A stretch of DNA of 64,000 nt from Strobilurus pachycystidiatus (taxonomy: Eukaryota > Basidiomycota > Agaricomycetes > Agaricales > Physalacriaceae), in contig JAHLMK010000001.1 of the NCBI GenBank assembly GCA_019915135.1, forward strand, positions 744,001 through 808,000, in the 5' to 3' direction. Below, one piece after another: positions 24,153 to 34,638 of this stretch. The translations under genes and the position numbers were made by a program. The notes beneath the pieces are model-generated. The model searched no databases, was not told where the DNA came from, and worked only from the letters and a program-made list of their open reading frames with translations. Every line of letters starts with the position of its first letter. The stretch's first letter is position 1.

Positions 24153-24584
24153 GCTTGTCATTGATGCAAGTTTCGTTCGTGCTGGCGCGCTGACGACGTC
24201 ATGACTCATTTCCCTCTCTTCTTGATTTCTAGACACATTTGCTGCTTATACCCACTGCATAATTTACCTTTCCTTGTGTTACATAGACCGAGGACACTGT
24301 AGCTTGTGTTAACAATATCTTCAATGGATCACTACTGGTTGGGTTTTGGAATGTAATCATCCCATGGGCTTCTGACTCGGGCAAGTATAGTCAAGATTAT
24401 GATCTAAATTACTCAAGCCACCCAGCGCTACTGAAAGTGATGTGGCGATGTAGTGGAATTACTGTATGGGTACTTAACAGAGCCTAAGAGTACACGAAAG
24501 GTGAGCGGACGAACAGTCACAATCGCTAATGTCGGGAATCAAGTATAATCAAGAAAGCGTACGAGTTCAGATGAGACGATGAAT
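24153..24584. other. 3' intergenic between convergent genes
   Basis: This gap of about 430 bp lies between the stop of the second DPBB-GH16 gene and the stop of the minus-strand regulator. It should hold both 3' untranslated regions. Nothing else is recognised. Confidence 0.35.
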
Positions 24585-26197
24585 CTATAAGCCACCAGCG
24601 GAGACACTTGGACGTCTCGCGACAGAGAAGGAGCCTTTGGACGAGACCGAACATCTCCGGTTGCCCTTCCTAGCGTCAAACTGCCCATACGGAACACGAG
24701 GGGTGAGCCAATGCAATTGAGAAGGAGCTGGAAGGATGCGGGAGGAATATATGTCTCTGTACTTGGTCTGATCCGCGGGCAGGCAATCGTTGAGCGAATG
24801 ATGAGGAGACGATAGCGGGAGTACAGGAGAAAGCGGCGTTTGGAATGACAGTCTGGCGGGAGCAGGTTCGGTGGGTAAAGGCGAATGGTCCTTCTCTTCG
24901 TCTACCAGCCAACTACTGAAATCATCGAAAGCTTCTCCAGTGCAGCGCGAGATAGCCAGATCTTGCGCATAGCTGCTCTCGAAGGCAGATAGTAAGGCAT
25001 GGTAGAAAGACTCTTTTCGTTGGAGCATATACGCCTTGTAGCTTCCAAGGGATTCCATGGGACGCAGTTGTGCATTAGCGGCAAACTGCACAATGTTATA
25101 CATATCTGAGCGAGTGTTTTCGTCGAAGCAAGAGTGTTCAATCGGCAGCATGCTGAGGGATGGGAAAAACGGCTCCGAGTCCGCAAGGAGATCGCCGTGG
25201 TAAGAGAAATGTAGGCAAGGGTTTTCCGGATCTTCCGTGGGATCGTAGGGAGTGAATTCAGAATCCAAGGAAGGTGTATCGGAAAAAGAAGGGATTTCCA
25301 GGTCCAGCTCTGAAACTTCTAATGGATTGAGGGAAGGCGAAGACGGAGCGAAGCTGACTGCGGCGAGAGAAGAATCAGATATAGAGGAAAGTTGAGGTTC
25401 AGGAGGTTGCGCAGATTCAGAGGAACCAAAAGATGTCGCTGGCGTCGAGAGATTTCTTGGGTATGAAACGGGAGAAGGTGCTGGCGCAGTAATTGCGGAG
25501 GAGTAGTATCTGGAGTCGGGAGCGTCGTTCTGAGAAGGAGTCGCGGCGTCGATAGAAATATGAGATAAGGGCTGGCGTTTTGGTTTAACTTGGCGCTTGC
25601 GAGGCTGAGGGTCAGCGGGGACAGGCTTCGGAGGCGGTGCAACATTCTAAAGAGACGTCGTGAGCCAAGTAAACAAAAGCAGAAAGGATGAGTCATACTT
25701 CTTTGACGACCGACGCAGCCTTCTCTTGCGCCTTCTTCTGCCGGCTCCGTGCAAGGTTGTTGAAGCGCTCCTCTTTTGCGACTCGGAGACCTGCGATGCA
25801 CAGTGAGTGTGGGCAAGGACAGCGACAGAGGACAGCGGCTTACCTCTTGAATGGAAATAGTCGTACAGATGCCTACGATCGACCTGGTAGCGCTCCTGCA
25901 GGTCCTTTCGGATCGCAAAGGACGGCATGTATGCGCCTGGCTGGATGTGTACTTCCATTTCGCGGACAAGGTCGGGCCCGAGGCGCTCAGCTAGATCTAA
26001 AAATCGGGAATTATCAGCAAATTTTGCGCGGCAGGGCGGGCAGCGCGCTTACGGTTGGGATTGACGCGGCGGGGCTTGGCTCGCTCCTCGCCGTCGTCGT
26101 CGTCGTCGGCGCGCTTCCTCTTGCGGACGTCGGCAGGGGCGGCGTCGGGCTGGGAAGACTTGCTGGCGGTGCGCATTCCAATGGGTTTCGCGTCCAT
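24585..26197 (-). CDS. Putative nuclear regulator with a homeodomain-like HTH region
   Basis: I recognise the core of this protein as conserved in mushroom-forming fungi but cannot name it. Four exons join: one from the ATG at 26197, one with NHLAERLGPDLVREMEVHIQ, one with RGLRVAKEERFNNLARSRQ, and a long last exon. The segment LQERYQVDRRHLYDYFHSRG has the spacing of a recognition helix in homeobox-like helix-turn-helix proteins. The start holds two basic clusters around an Asp run (RKRKR and KPRR), a likely bipartite nuclear signal. The rest is Pro/Ser-rich and contains a conserved-looking helix around ESFYHALLSAFESSYAQDLA. The ATG at 26197 is the first in frame; an upstream TTG extension is not used. 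A DNA-binding role is inferred from the HTH-like region alone. Confidence 0.6.
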
Positions 26198-26414
26198 TGT
26201 GGTGGTTGAAGACAAGGCTGTCTCAGTCTGACGTCACACAGCGTTCCATCTTTCGTGGCCAGTCACATGATGACGCCACACTTCGACATTCTACATTTCG
26301 GGGTCTAGATAGATACAGCTTTTGTCAATATAAAGGCATGAATCCGTACACATTGTGTGTAAATGGGCTAGCCTCGAGTTGAGCTCATGGCTTCGGTGAA
26401 CACACAATCACTTA

Positions 26415-27971
26415 CTAGTGGTAGCCAGTAGGGAGCGAGTTTGCGCGGGGCCACTCCGAGTCTACGTACTGTGATGCTCCCTCGTATGGCTGACCATTGT
26501 GCGGATGCTGATCCATCGATACAATTACATCAAATCCATATGACCCATCTTCAAGCTGCGTGAATGAACACTTCCATATGAAGCACTGTATCTTCAGTGA
26601 CGATCCCATAATCCGAAAGAAATTGGAATCCCGGATGATCTCTACCACCTTCACAGCTGTCTGGACATATTCGCTCGTGATGTGCACACCGCTGACATAA
26701 AGCTCGACGTCCGAGAGGTTGGGCCAGGAGCGGAGGAGGTCGAGGAACGCGTTCTGCGAGCTATTCAGTTAATGAAAATAGGAAGGAGAAGAAATATACG
26801 AACCGTGAATCGTTTAGCCTCCGAGTTATTGATGTAGATGTGGAGTGTGGATAGCCGAGCGTACTGGCTGAGTGTGGGCAGCATATCCGTCTCAATGGCC
26901 CACGAGCTCCCGACAAACAGCTCAGAAAGCGTTTCCCTATGCAAAGCCAAGGAGGCGAGAAATCGCCGAATGAATGGTCTTTGACCTACACCCTGAACGT
27001 GCAGCGACAATGACCGAAGACCACTGTATGACGCGAGGTACCGAACGAACTCTGGGTTGTTATCGTTGTACTGCATTCCGATATGCTCCAAGTGCACGTT
27101 TTCATACGCGAGGGCATTCCAAAGGTGTGCTGGTAGAGTGTGTGCAACCAAAATCGAGCGCAGGTGCAGGCCCCACCTGTCGAGAGGTGCATCGTGGATG
27201 GCCCAAGTCGGATTGTGAGGCGCGACAGACTTGAACTCGGTGAGCGTCTCTCGGCTATTTTCGAGTAGAGTGCACATAGCCTTTGCATCAAGTTCCTTGC
27301 CGCTGAGCCTCATGGTGAGACGTTCCAGGTTACGGAAACCGTACTGCGCAGCGTGTGTCCCGTCCAAAGAGTGCGCAAGAATTTCGAGCGCTCGGATGGA
27401 AGATACCGAGGTCAGGGCATTGAGAATCGAGTTGTTTGTCTTCCGGAGTGGTGAGAAGAATATCAACCTGTTTTATCGTCAGCCGAATAATAGAGAGAGA
27501 AGACTCGAACAAAGCATACGTGAGACTTTCCAAAGCCTTGAGATATGGAAGCGTCTTGACCAACGCGTTTCCCGAAAGGTTTGATGGGGAATATGCCGCC
27601 GTAAGCTTCAACATGAATCGCGTTCTGCGGGGCAAGGAACAGCTGCACTGCCATCCTGTGATATGGAGACTTTTGAAGTAGCGTCCAGCGTCGGTCTTTC
27701 CGGCACGGATTGCTGAGAGTAAGGCAAGCTTCTTCGACGAAAGCTTCGGGAGATGGAAATCCAGCTTCATGTCGCGAAAGAGCTTGGCCATGGTGAATGG
27801 ACTCTTAGCGAGTGCTTTGCAGGTCAAACGCAGGCGCTGTAGATCTTTTGCTTCAAGCTAGGGAAAGATCAATAGCTGAGACAGGCGGACTCGTGAAGAG
27901 AGAAGACTTGCCTTGTCAAATATGACATCTGAGAGCTCTGCGGGAAGGAAAAGCAGCGATGCTGTAGGCAT
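26415..27971 (-). CDS. F-box / leucine-rich-repeat-like protein
   Basis: A probable substrate-recognition subunit of an SCF-type ubiquitin ligase. Exon 1 (27912-27971) and exon 2 encode a short F-box: FLPAELSDVIFDK joined to LEAKDLQRLRLTCKALAKS. The intron between them (27858-27911) starts with GC (AAG|GCAAGT) and ends in CCTAG. Two further introns separate the middle and last exons; the last one uses a CTCGCAG acceptor so that the frame enters NAFLDLLRSWPNLSDVEL. The remainder is made of irregular leucine-rich helices and strands of the kind found in fungal F-box proteins, such as LRSLSLHVQGVG and LSTLHIYINNSEAKRF. About 470 residues in total. The target is unknown. Confidence 0.72.
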
Positions 27972-28560
27972 TGAGTCGGTCCAAGATCAAGTTCAGATAT
28001 CAACGGCGATGACTACCATCTCGAGCGCCGACAGATCATAGAACAGCAATCTAACGTCAAGTAATTACAAGCCAAATACTACCCTGAGGGGAGTAGATGA
28101 CGCCCAATCTGGATTGTAGAAGCGAATAAGAGCCATAAGAGTCAAGACAGTGACCGCCGCTACGACGCCTTCGAATTCAGTCCAAAATGGGAAGCCCCGC
28201 CCAACGCGGCCCGAAAGCCGGCTTTGATGGCGATCGCACGGAATGCAACTTGCAAGTTGCCTCTCACGATCATGTTTCCACTCCATATTTTAACGATTGT
28301 TCCTACGACTCTCCCATCATACGATTAACACATATAGCCGACCAGCTTGGCTCCTCTTGGTGGCTGAAATCACCCGCTGCTCGTGCGTTCCAATTTGACG
28401 AGGAAACGAGGACTGCTGCTAGTGAGTGTTGCATATGTTCAGTGAAATGAGACTCTCATAAGTATATCATCAGTCAAATACCCAGCCAAACAATCAATAC
28501 TCATAACCGCAGAGAACAGACGGAAAATACAGCAAGAACAACAGTGCAAGAACGGATGCC
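27972..28560. other. Intergenic, no gene seen
   Basis: No coding region I can support. The strip contains the upstream region of the F-box gene and the 3' end of the ubiquitin-protease-like gene. Confidence 0.3.
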
Positions 28561-30013
28561 TTAGTAACCTTGAACCCTCAACTTCTTGTTCTCGTACGAC
28601 ATTCTCTGATAGACCATGAGGTATGGGGTCTCTTTCTTTGACCCAGACGCTCGGAAGTTGAATAGTCCCCCAGCACCCTGAACAACTTCCTCGACACCTT
28701 TTTCGTTGAACTTGGTCCAAACAGCATCCTTGGCCGTCTTATCGTCTTCGAAGCAGTGAACGAACTCATGCTTCAGTGTATACGCAACATACGATCCAGA
28801 GTTGGTCTTTCGTCCTTTGTGGCACATAACTTCGAGTCGAACGCTATTGAGTGACAACGAAGAAGACATCGCAATAATAGGCACGTACATGCAGTCAACT
28901 TGTAGTTTGCTACACCCTGTGCTTTCGAAGCCATGTAGCCTGTGTGTGCATGTCATATTCTATACGTGCTATGCGTATGATGTGAGGCAAGTACCTTTGT
29001 CGAACACTAGCTTGCCCGCGATGCTGAAGTTGTGATTGATTTTGCGTTCTTCGTAGGAATCGCTGATGCCATCCTTGACGAGCCCTACGATCAAGACCGG
29101 GGGCAAGGTCTGGAAGAAAGATTGCGAACCGAGACCGGCTCTTTGCGTCGCTGGCGGTCCTTGGTCGCAGAACTGCCACAAGGCCTTCTGAATCGATGGC
29201 ACTTGTGCCTGCGTAACGAGTAAGTGGACGGACAGTGCAAACAATGTGCTCTCACGTTAACAGGAAGATCGAGGATGTAGAACGGCTCGACCGTGATCTC
29301 GGGCGTCTCCCTGCCACACGTGAGGAATCTGCCACCCAGCATTACATCGAAGGAGGTCTCACGGACCTCCTCATGGACCTCCTTATGTGAGTACACTAGC
29401 CCGCAAAGCGCGTCACGCAACTCGCTTGCGGTCTTGTCCATGAAAGCCTTCATGAACTCCTGCGCATCCTGTGTCTGCGTCTACTACCGTAAGTTATAGA
29501 TGCCTTGTCCGCGACACAATGACTTACGATTATTCCAGGCACTTCATTCTGTACACAGCCAATGAACTCCATGATGTTTCCATCTACGGTCTTTGCGGCG
29601 CCACGACGATTAGCGGATTTTGTTACTTCAGCCCGCGGGTACAGATTGCAGGTGATACGCTTCATTGTGAGCCATGTGAGAGTGGCCTTTGACATGAAAC
29701 CGCCGCATTGCATGTCACGGTTGAGGTCGTCATATATGCGATTGTGTATGTCCGCCACAGAACTAGTGGAGAACAGCGTAAGGAGAGCCGCTGTGTAGCG
29801 AGTCAAGTGGGCTTGATCAGCAGTAATGACGATGCCTTTTTCATCTAGACCTATGACTGGTGGAGACCGGGCTGGGATGGCAACCAGAGTTTTGATCATC
29901 TTTAAGGCGCGCGTCGGCATATTGTTGCTAGTGTTGTTGGTATTCTGAGGATGATTAGCCCTCATCTGCTGCTGTGAATAGTCTCGAGTAACTACCTCTG
30001 TGTCGGATGACAT
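28561..30013 (-). CDS. Ubiquitin-specific-protease-like protein lacking catalytic residues (pseudo-USP)
   Basis: A protein with the fold of a ubiquitin-specific protease (USP, peptidase C19) but apparently without its active site. Five exons (29528-30013, 29256-29480, 28995-29208, 28885-28939, 28561-28843) give 420 residues with no frame break; introns are 41-55 nt. USP landmarks in order: a helix LTRYTAALLTLFSTSS where the Cys box (NTCYMNS-type) should be, a QDAQEF box at about 29460, LPPVLIVGL, GYMASKAQGVANYKLTACT, then CHKGRKTNSGSYVAY and PYLMVYQRMSY. In active USPs the Cys box carries the nucleophile and the last box reads SGHY; here no Cys is present at the first site and His is replaced by Ser (SGSY). 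It may bind ubiquitin without cutting it, or be a scaffold; that is inference. Confidence 0.7.
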
Positions 30014-31065
30014 GGTGGCGTATGGGAGCGTTCCCGATGAGAGCTGGGAGGTGGATGGAATGGTGTCTGAATATACAAACAACCACACAGTTTATATATG
30101 CAGTCGAGCCACAAATGTGAAGGTGATGTGTCCACAGATCAAGACATCAGTTCGGCCAAGAGTTCGGCACCGCAACGGTAACAAATAAACTTGTGTGTCC
30201 ACTGTTGTTCCAGTCGTTTCTGATTTGTATTACAGTGAACAATCGTTTGTTCCCAAAGGATCTAAATTGAATTCAGGATCAATTCTTCCAATCCTAAACA
30301 CCCCGCTCCTATGTAGTTGAACTATATATGTTCACGAAAACGATGATTACTATTTGGCGCCTCCGATGACCCCAGATCATGCTCATAGGGCAGCGAAGAT
30401 CTTTAGTGCGAGCCGTCGCGGTGTGGTGTAACCTTTCACGTCGACTCTCGAGACTCGAACTTCGAAGGACAAGGAATGCCTGATCTGGACATCGGGCCGG
30501 TGGCAGGTGCCAATCGGCTTTGCGCATCGGACACTCGGAATCAGATGCACTTGTCTCAATGTCTGAGTTGTAACTTGTCTCCGGCGATGATGAATACCGA
30601 CGACTGTCCTTTGATACTCTACCAGAGCCTAGCAGCGCATCCTTCTTGAATATCAAGTAATCATTGCCAGTTAGGTGTCTATTGCTGGCGCGTCGATGGT
30701 CTCAAGTCAAAAAACTGGAAACTCAAGTACGTGTATACGCTGTTATCACGTTGCTGATATTTTCCCCCATTAATCAACACTCATGGTTTGCCTTCTCCAA
30801 GTTATGTTCTCGTGCGTCAGAAAGAACGCTCGTTATGCTCACCTCGTCACCACAAAGTACGACTAGCCTTCTTCGCTCCAGGGTGTCTATGCCTAGTCTC
30901 GAAACACAAACTCAACGATGTGTGAAGACGATCGTTCACACCTGTAGTCTATGCCTCCGATTGCCACCAAGTCGTGCGGTCATTCCGAGTCTCCAGTCTT
31001 TTTTCTTCTGGTCAAATATCCTTGGAAAAACTGTTGTACTCATATATAAACGGAGAATAAATCTA
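30014..31065. other. Intergenic between the two USP-like copies
   Basis: About 1 kb without a gene that I can support. It holds the upstream region of the intact pseudo-USP gene and the 3' flank of the disrupted one. Confidence 0.3.
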
Positions 31066-31563
31066 TCAGGTCTGAACTTTCAACTTCTTGTCGTCGTCGT
31101 AGTACGACATTCTCTGATAAACCATAAGATAGGGAGTCGGCCTATCATGCGATTCAGACCCCTCAAACTCAAACAGCTCTCCCGCGGCCTGAGGAACGTC
31201 CTCGACGCCGCTCTCATCAAACTTGATCCAAACAGGCTGTACTGCCGTGTCGCCTTCGTAACAGTGGACGAACTCGTGCTTCAGCACATACGTGATATAT
31301 GATCCGGAGTCTGTCTTATCACCCTTGTGGCAAATAACTGCGGCCCGAACATTAATTAGGGTCAACGAAGAGAACCAAAATGGCTGGCACGTACACGCAG
31401 TCAACTTGTAGTTCGTTACGCCTTGGCTATCCGATGCCATGTAGCCTATGTGCACAAGTTGAAACCCGTATGTGATACCCATATGATCTGAGGTACGTAC
31501 CTTTGTTGAATACAAGCTTCCCGGCAATGCTGAATTCTTGGTATATCTTGCGTTTCTCGTAAG

Positions 31564-31579
31564 AAGCATTGACTCCCTC
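31564..31579. repeat. Left target-site duplication of the LINE
   Basis: The 16-bp AAGCATTGACTCCCTC is repeated at 40036-40051 immediately after the poly(A) tail. The first two A's are ambiguous with the tail. Confidence 0.93.
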
Positions 31580-32021
31580 CCCTTGGACAAGGACCACCAC
31601 GTGGTACCAGCACCGAGCCTCTACGCGGCCCAAGGGGACCAGTACCTCCAACGAGGGAAGCTAATACGGTGTGCGGACTGTGGGATCCGGTCCGCAACCA
31701 CGTTGAATACGTGGACGACGCGGGAACAAGCGTCGGGGTCGCGCGGAAAATAAGTCGCGCACCCACCGGGAGAGGAAAATTCCCGGGCCCTCGCAGAAAA
31801 TAAGACGAGAGCGGGCGATGAACAATAGAATAGCAAACCTATTCAGCCCTAATACATGAGCACAGTCTCTGTACCAGCGAGCTCGCTGCCGCAGTGTGCG
31901 AGCACACCGTCGTGCGCGGCCGAAGCCCGTACCCCGAGTTTTAACTATGAGACCCTGATCGGAAAACTTTCCGCATCCCAGCCCGATACCACGACGAACG
32001 AACGTATCACTCCCAGCCCGC

Positions 32022-34136
32022 ATGTCCGAGTCCAGAAGCCGCTCCACCTCGCAAACCCAAGCAGGTAGCCGCACCAAAAAAGACAAGAGAAGAGACCGCC
32101 AGAACTCCAAGGACCGGAGCATCAGCAGGGCCAGAGCTGCATCAGACAGTGAGCCCAACGGCATGCCGTACTGACGACCTCCCTGACACTCCAACATAGA
32201 ACGAGCACGCGAAGACGAGCCTGACGATAGGGTGTACCCCAGACCTGAGACCCAGTTCACGCCGAGCCGAAGGCACAATATCGCGTCCCGCCCCAAGCAA
32301 AACGGCAACTTCAAAGAGATGGCCGACGCCAACGCGCTCAAGTCGGTAGAGGACCTCGGAAGGGACCTGGAAGCCGACCCCGGGATCGGAGAGGCGGAGA
32401 AGCAACACGCCGAGGACCCTCAGTCCAACGGCCCCGCCCCTGCGACCCAGCAGGAGGATCCCGAGTCTGTAACCCCGCAGGGGGCGGCGGACAATAGCGA
32501 TCCACCCACCAGGAAAGCTGCGCACCCGAGCGCGACACACCGCAGGCCATCGGTCGAAGACGCCCCTGACGTCGACGACGACGGCGACGGCGAAGACGAC
32601 GACGACGACGAGGATGGCGAGCAAACCCCTCGCCAGGCAGACCGAGGTCGCCGTGCAGTTAGGGACGTCTCGCCCACGGCTGACAAGAAGGCAGGCGCCT
32701 TCAAACACAGACCGCGCCCTGCTGCAGTCGTCTTCACTCAGGACGAACCCCCGTCGCCGGAGCGCACCACGCGCCAAAACAAACCTCCCCCCACCCCCTC
32801 TCGCACCGCCCAACGCGACGATGATGCCCAACACGGAAGAGAGAGAGACGAGGACATGGGATCCCCCGGAGTCGGCGCCCAGCAGCGCGGCCGCTCCCCC
32901 ACTCCCAAGAGCAGGGACCATGGCAAGAACCGCGCCGCCAGCGAGCGCTCCAGAGACGAGGACACCTCCCCCTTCCCCGGCGATCCCCGCCCCCCCCGCT
33001 CAGACCGCTTCGCCTCACTCAGCCCCGTCCCATCTGCCCTACCCCGCGCGGCCAGATTCGAGCTCGACGAAGGCGAGAACAACTTCAAGCTGTTCAGGAG
33101 CCACAAGCAACTCTGGGCCAACGTCAAGGAGAAGACGAGGTTGGATGTCCTAGCCCTCGTCGCGAGGGGAAAGGCGTGCGCCATCCTCCAAATATGGGGA
33201 GGAGGAAACGGCTGGAGGCACACGCCCGAGGTAGAGGAGAAGATCCGCCTCCGCCTTGTATCGCTCAGCGAGGAAGGGCACAGAGCGGAGATCGACATCC
33301 CCCCTCCAATCTCCACCCGAGGCGAACAAGACAGGCGCGAACGTTTCCTCGCCCCGAACATCGTCATCGTAACCAACATCTCGCACGAGTTCGCGTTCCA
33401 GCTCCGACGAGAGAAGTTCTTTGGCTGGACTGAGCTCGACACCTTCACCGCCCACGGCGCGAACGGCGACCGCCCTCACTACATCAAAACGATCGCGCAC
33501 AAGTCCCCCTCGACTCACCACCACGACGGCGGGGAGAAGGAGGTCTTCCACCAAGTGTGCGCCGCCATTGACGACAACCCGCGTTTCAAACGCTTCGTCA
33601 AAGAACTCCACCCAGGCGACCACGACTCCGTCCAGAAGCAGCACCGCAGAGACATTCTGTCTCGCATCGTCATCGAACCCTACGTGCACGACGACAAACT
33701 CGGCAAGATCCACCGAGCCTGGTCGGTCTACTGCCCCCCTCCCATAGAATGCCACGACAGGACGTCGTACAACGACTTCATCGAGATCCTCGAGAAGACG
33801 ACCATACTCTTCGGCATCAACGCCTTCGTGACGGTCGAGCTGAAATGCAACATATGCAAGGCGGTCGACCACAACACTGGCCTCTGCCCCTGGGTCCTGA
33901 AGAGGGATTGGCTGGGACCCACTCTCAAAACGCGATACGCCGGCGCGCTAGTCAGAGCGGAAAAAGCGAAGGAACGCCGCGAGGAGGACTACTCAGTGCC
34001 CTCGTCCTCCAACATACCGAACTCGTCGGGGGGGAGGAACCAATACCAAGGAGGTGGAGGAAGACAAGGCCCCTCGAACGGAGGCAGCAGGTCCTTCAGA
34101 CCGGCGGAGAAAACGGGAAGACGTTACCGAGACTAA
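32022..34136 (+). CDS. LINE ORF1, gag-like nucleic-acid-binding protein
   Basis: The ORF1 product would coat the LINE RNA. The main frame is open from just after 32190 to the stop at 34134-34136. The first in-frame ATG is at 32319 (MADANALKS), giving 605 residues. A longer form is possible: an SR-rich reading frame begins at 32022 (MSESRSRSTSQTQAGS) and joins in phase through an apparent 51-nt GT-AG intron, 32149-32199, with a CTGAC branch site. The N-terminal third is acidic, Pro- and Arg-rich; the middle is a conserved-looking globular region (FLAPNIVIVTNISHEFAF). A CX2CX4HX4C zinc knuckle (CNICKAVDHNTGLC) sits near 33846-33890; the tail is Gly/Ser/Arg-rich. The region is strongly GC-rich, which explains long antisense open frames. 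Confidence 0.85.
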
Positions 34137-34638
34137 GCACGATGAACTAGTGTCTGCTACGATGAAACATGTATCTATGCCCAACTACAAACTATGATTA
34201 TGATTTATAGCACCTCATAGACTGAATTGTAGATGAGCGCCATCTCGTACTAGGCGAGATGGTAAAGTCAGGACTGACTCCACGTTTGAGGAGGGCTATA
34301 TACCTAGGAGTGGCGTGGTGAGCCGCTCCGAGGGGAACCCTCTAAGAACTTCCACCAAGACGGCGATGAAAAGCCGTACCGGCAGCCCCGGTAGGTTTCC
34401 GAGGAAAGGGTGTCCTAGTACCCGATCTGAGGAGGCCGTTTTCACTTGAACTCTTGACAACTTACTAAATAATAACACAACTTACAGATGGGTTTACGAA
34501 ACGGGTACGGCAACTGGGTCCTCACATGGTCGAGGAGGTACAGACGCCGCCGCTAGTCAACCCTCCAATGACGCCAGTGAGGTTAACGGAAGTGGATCTG
34601 AATCTCGTCGCGATGACAACGCGGCGAGTGGCGCCTGG

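Noticed and set aside
33150..33872. Long antisense open frames across LINE ORF1 (also 32142-32921 and 32738-33448, minus)
   Set aside because: They mirror a GC-rich, codon-biased sense frame and show no domain; the sense ORF1 explains them.
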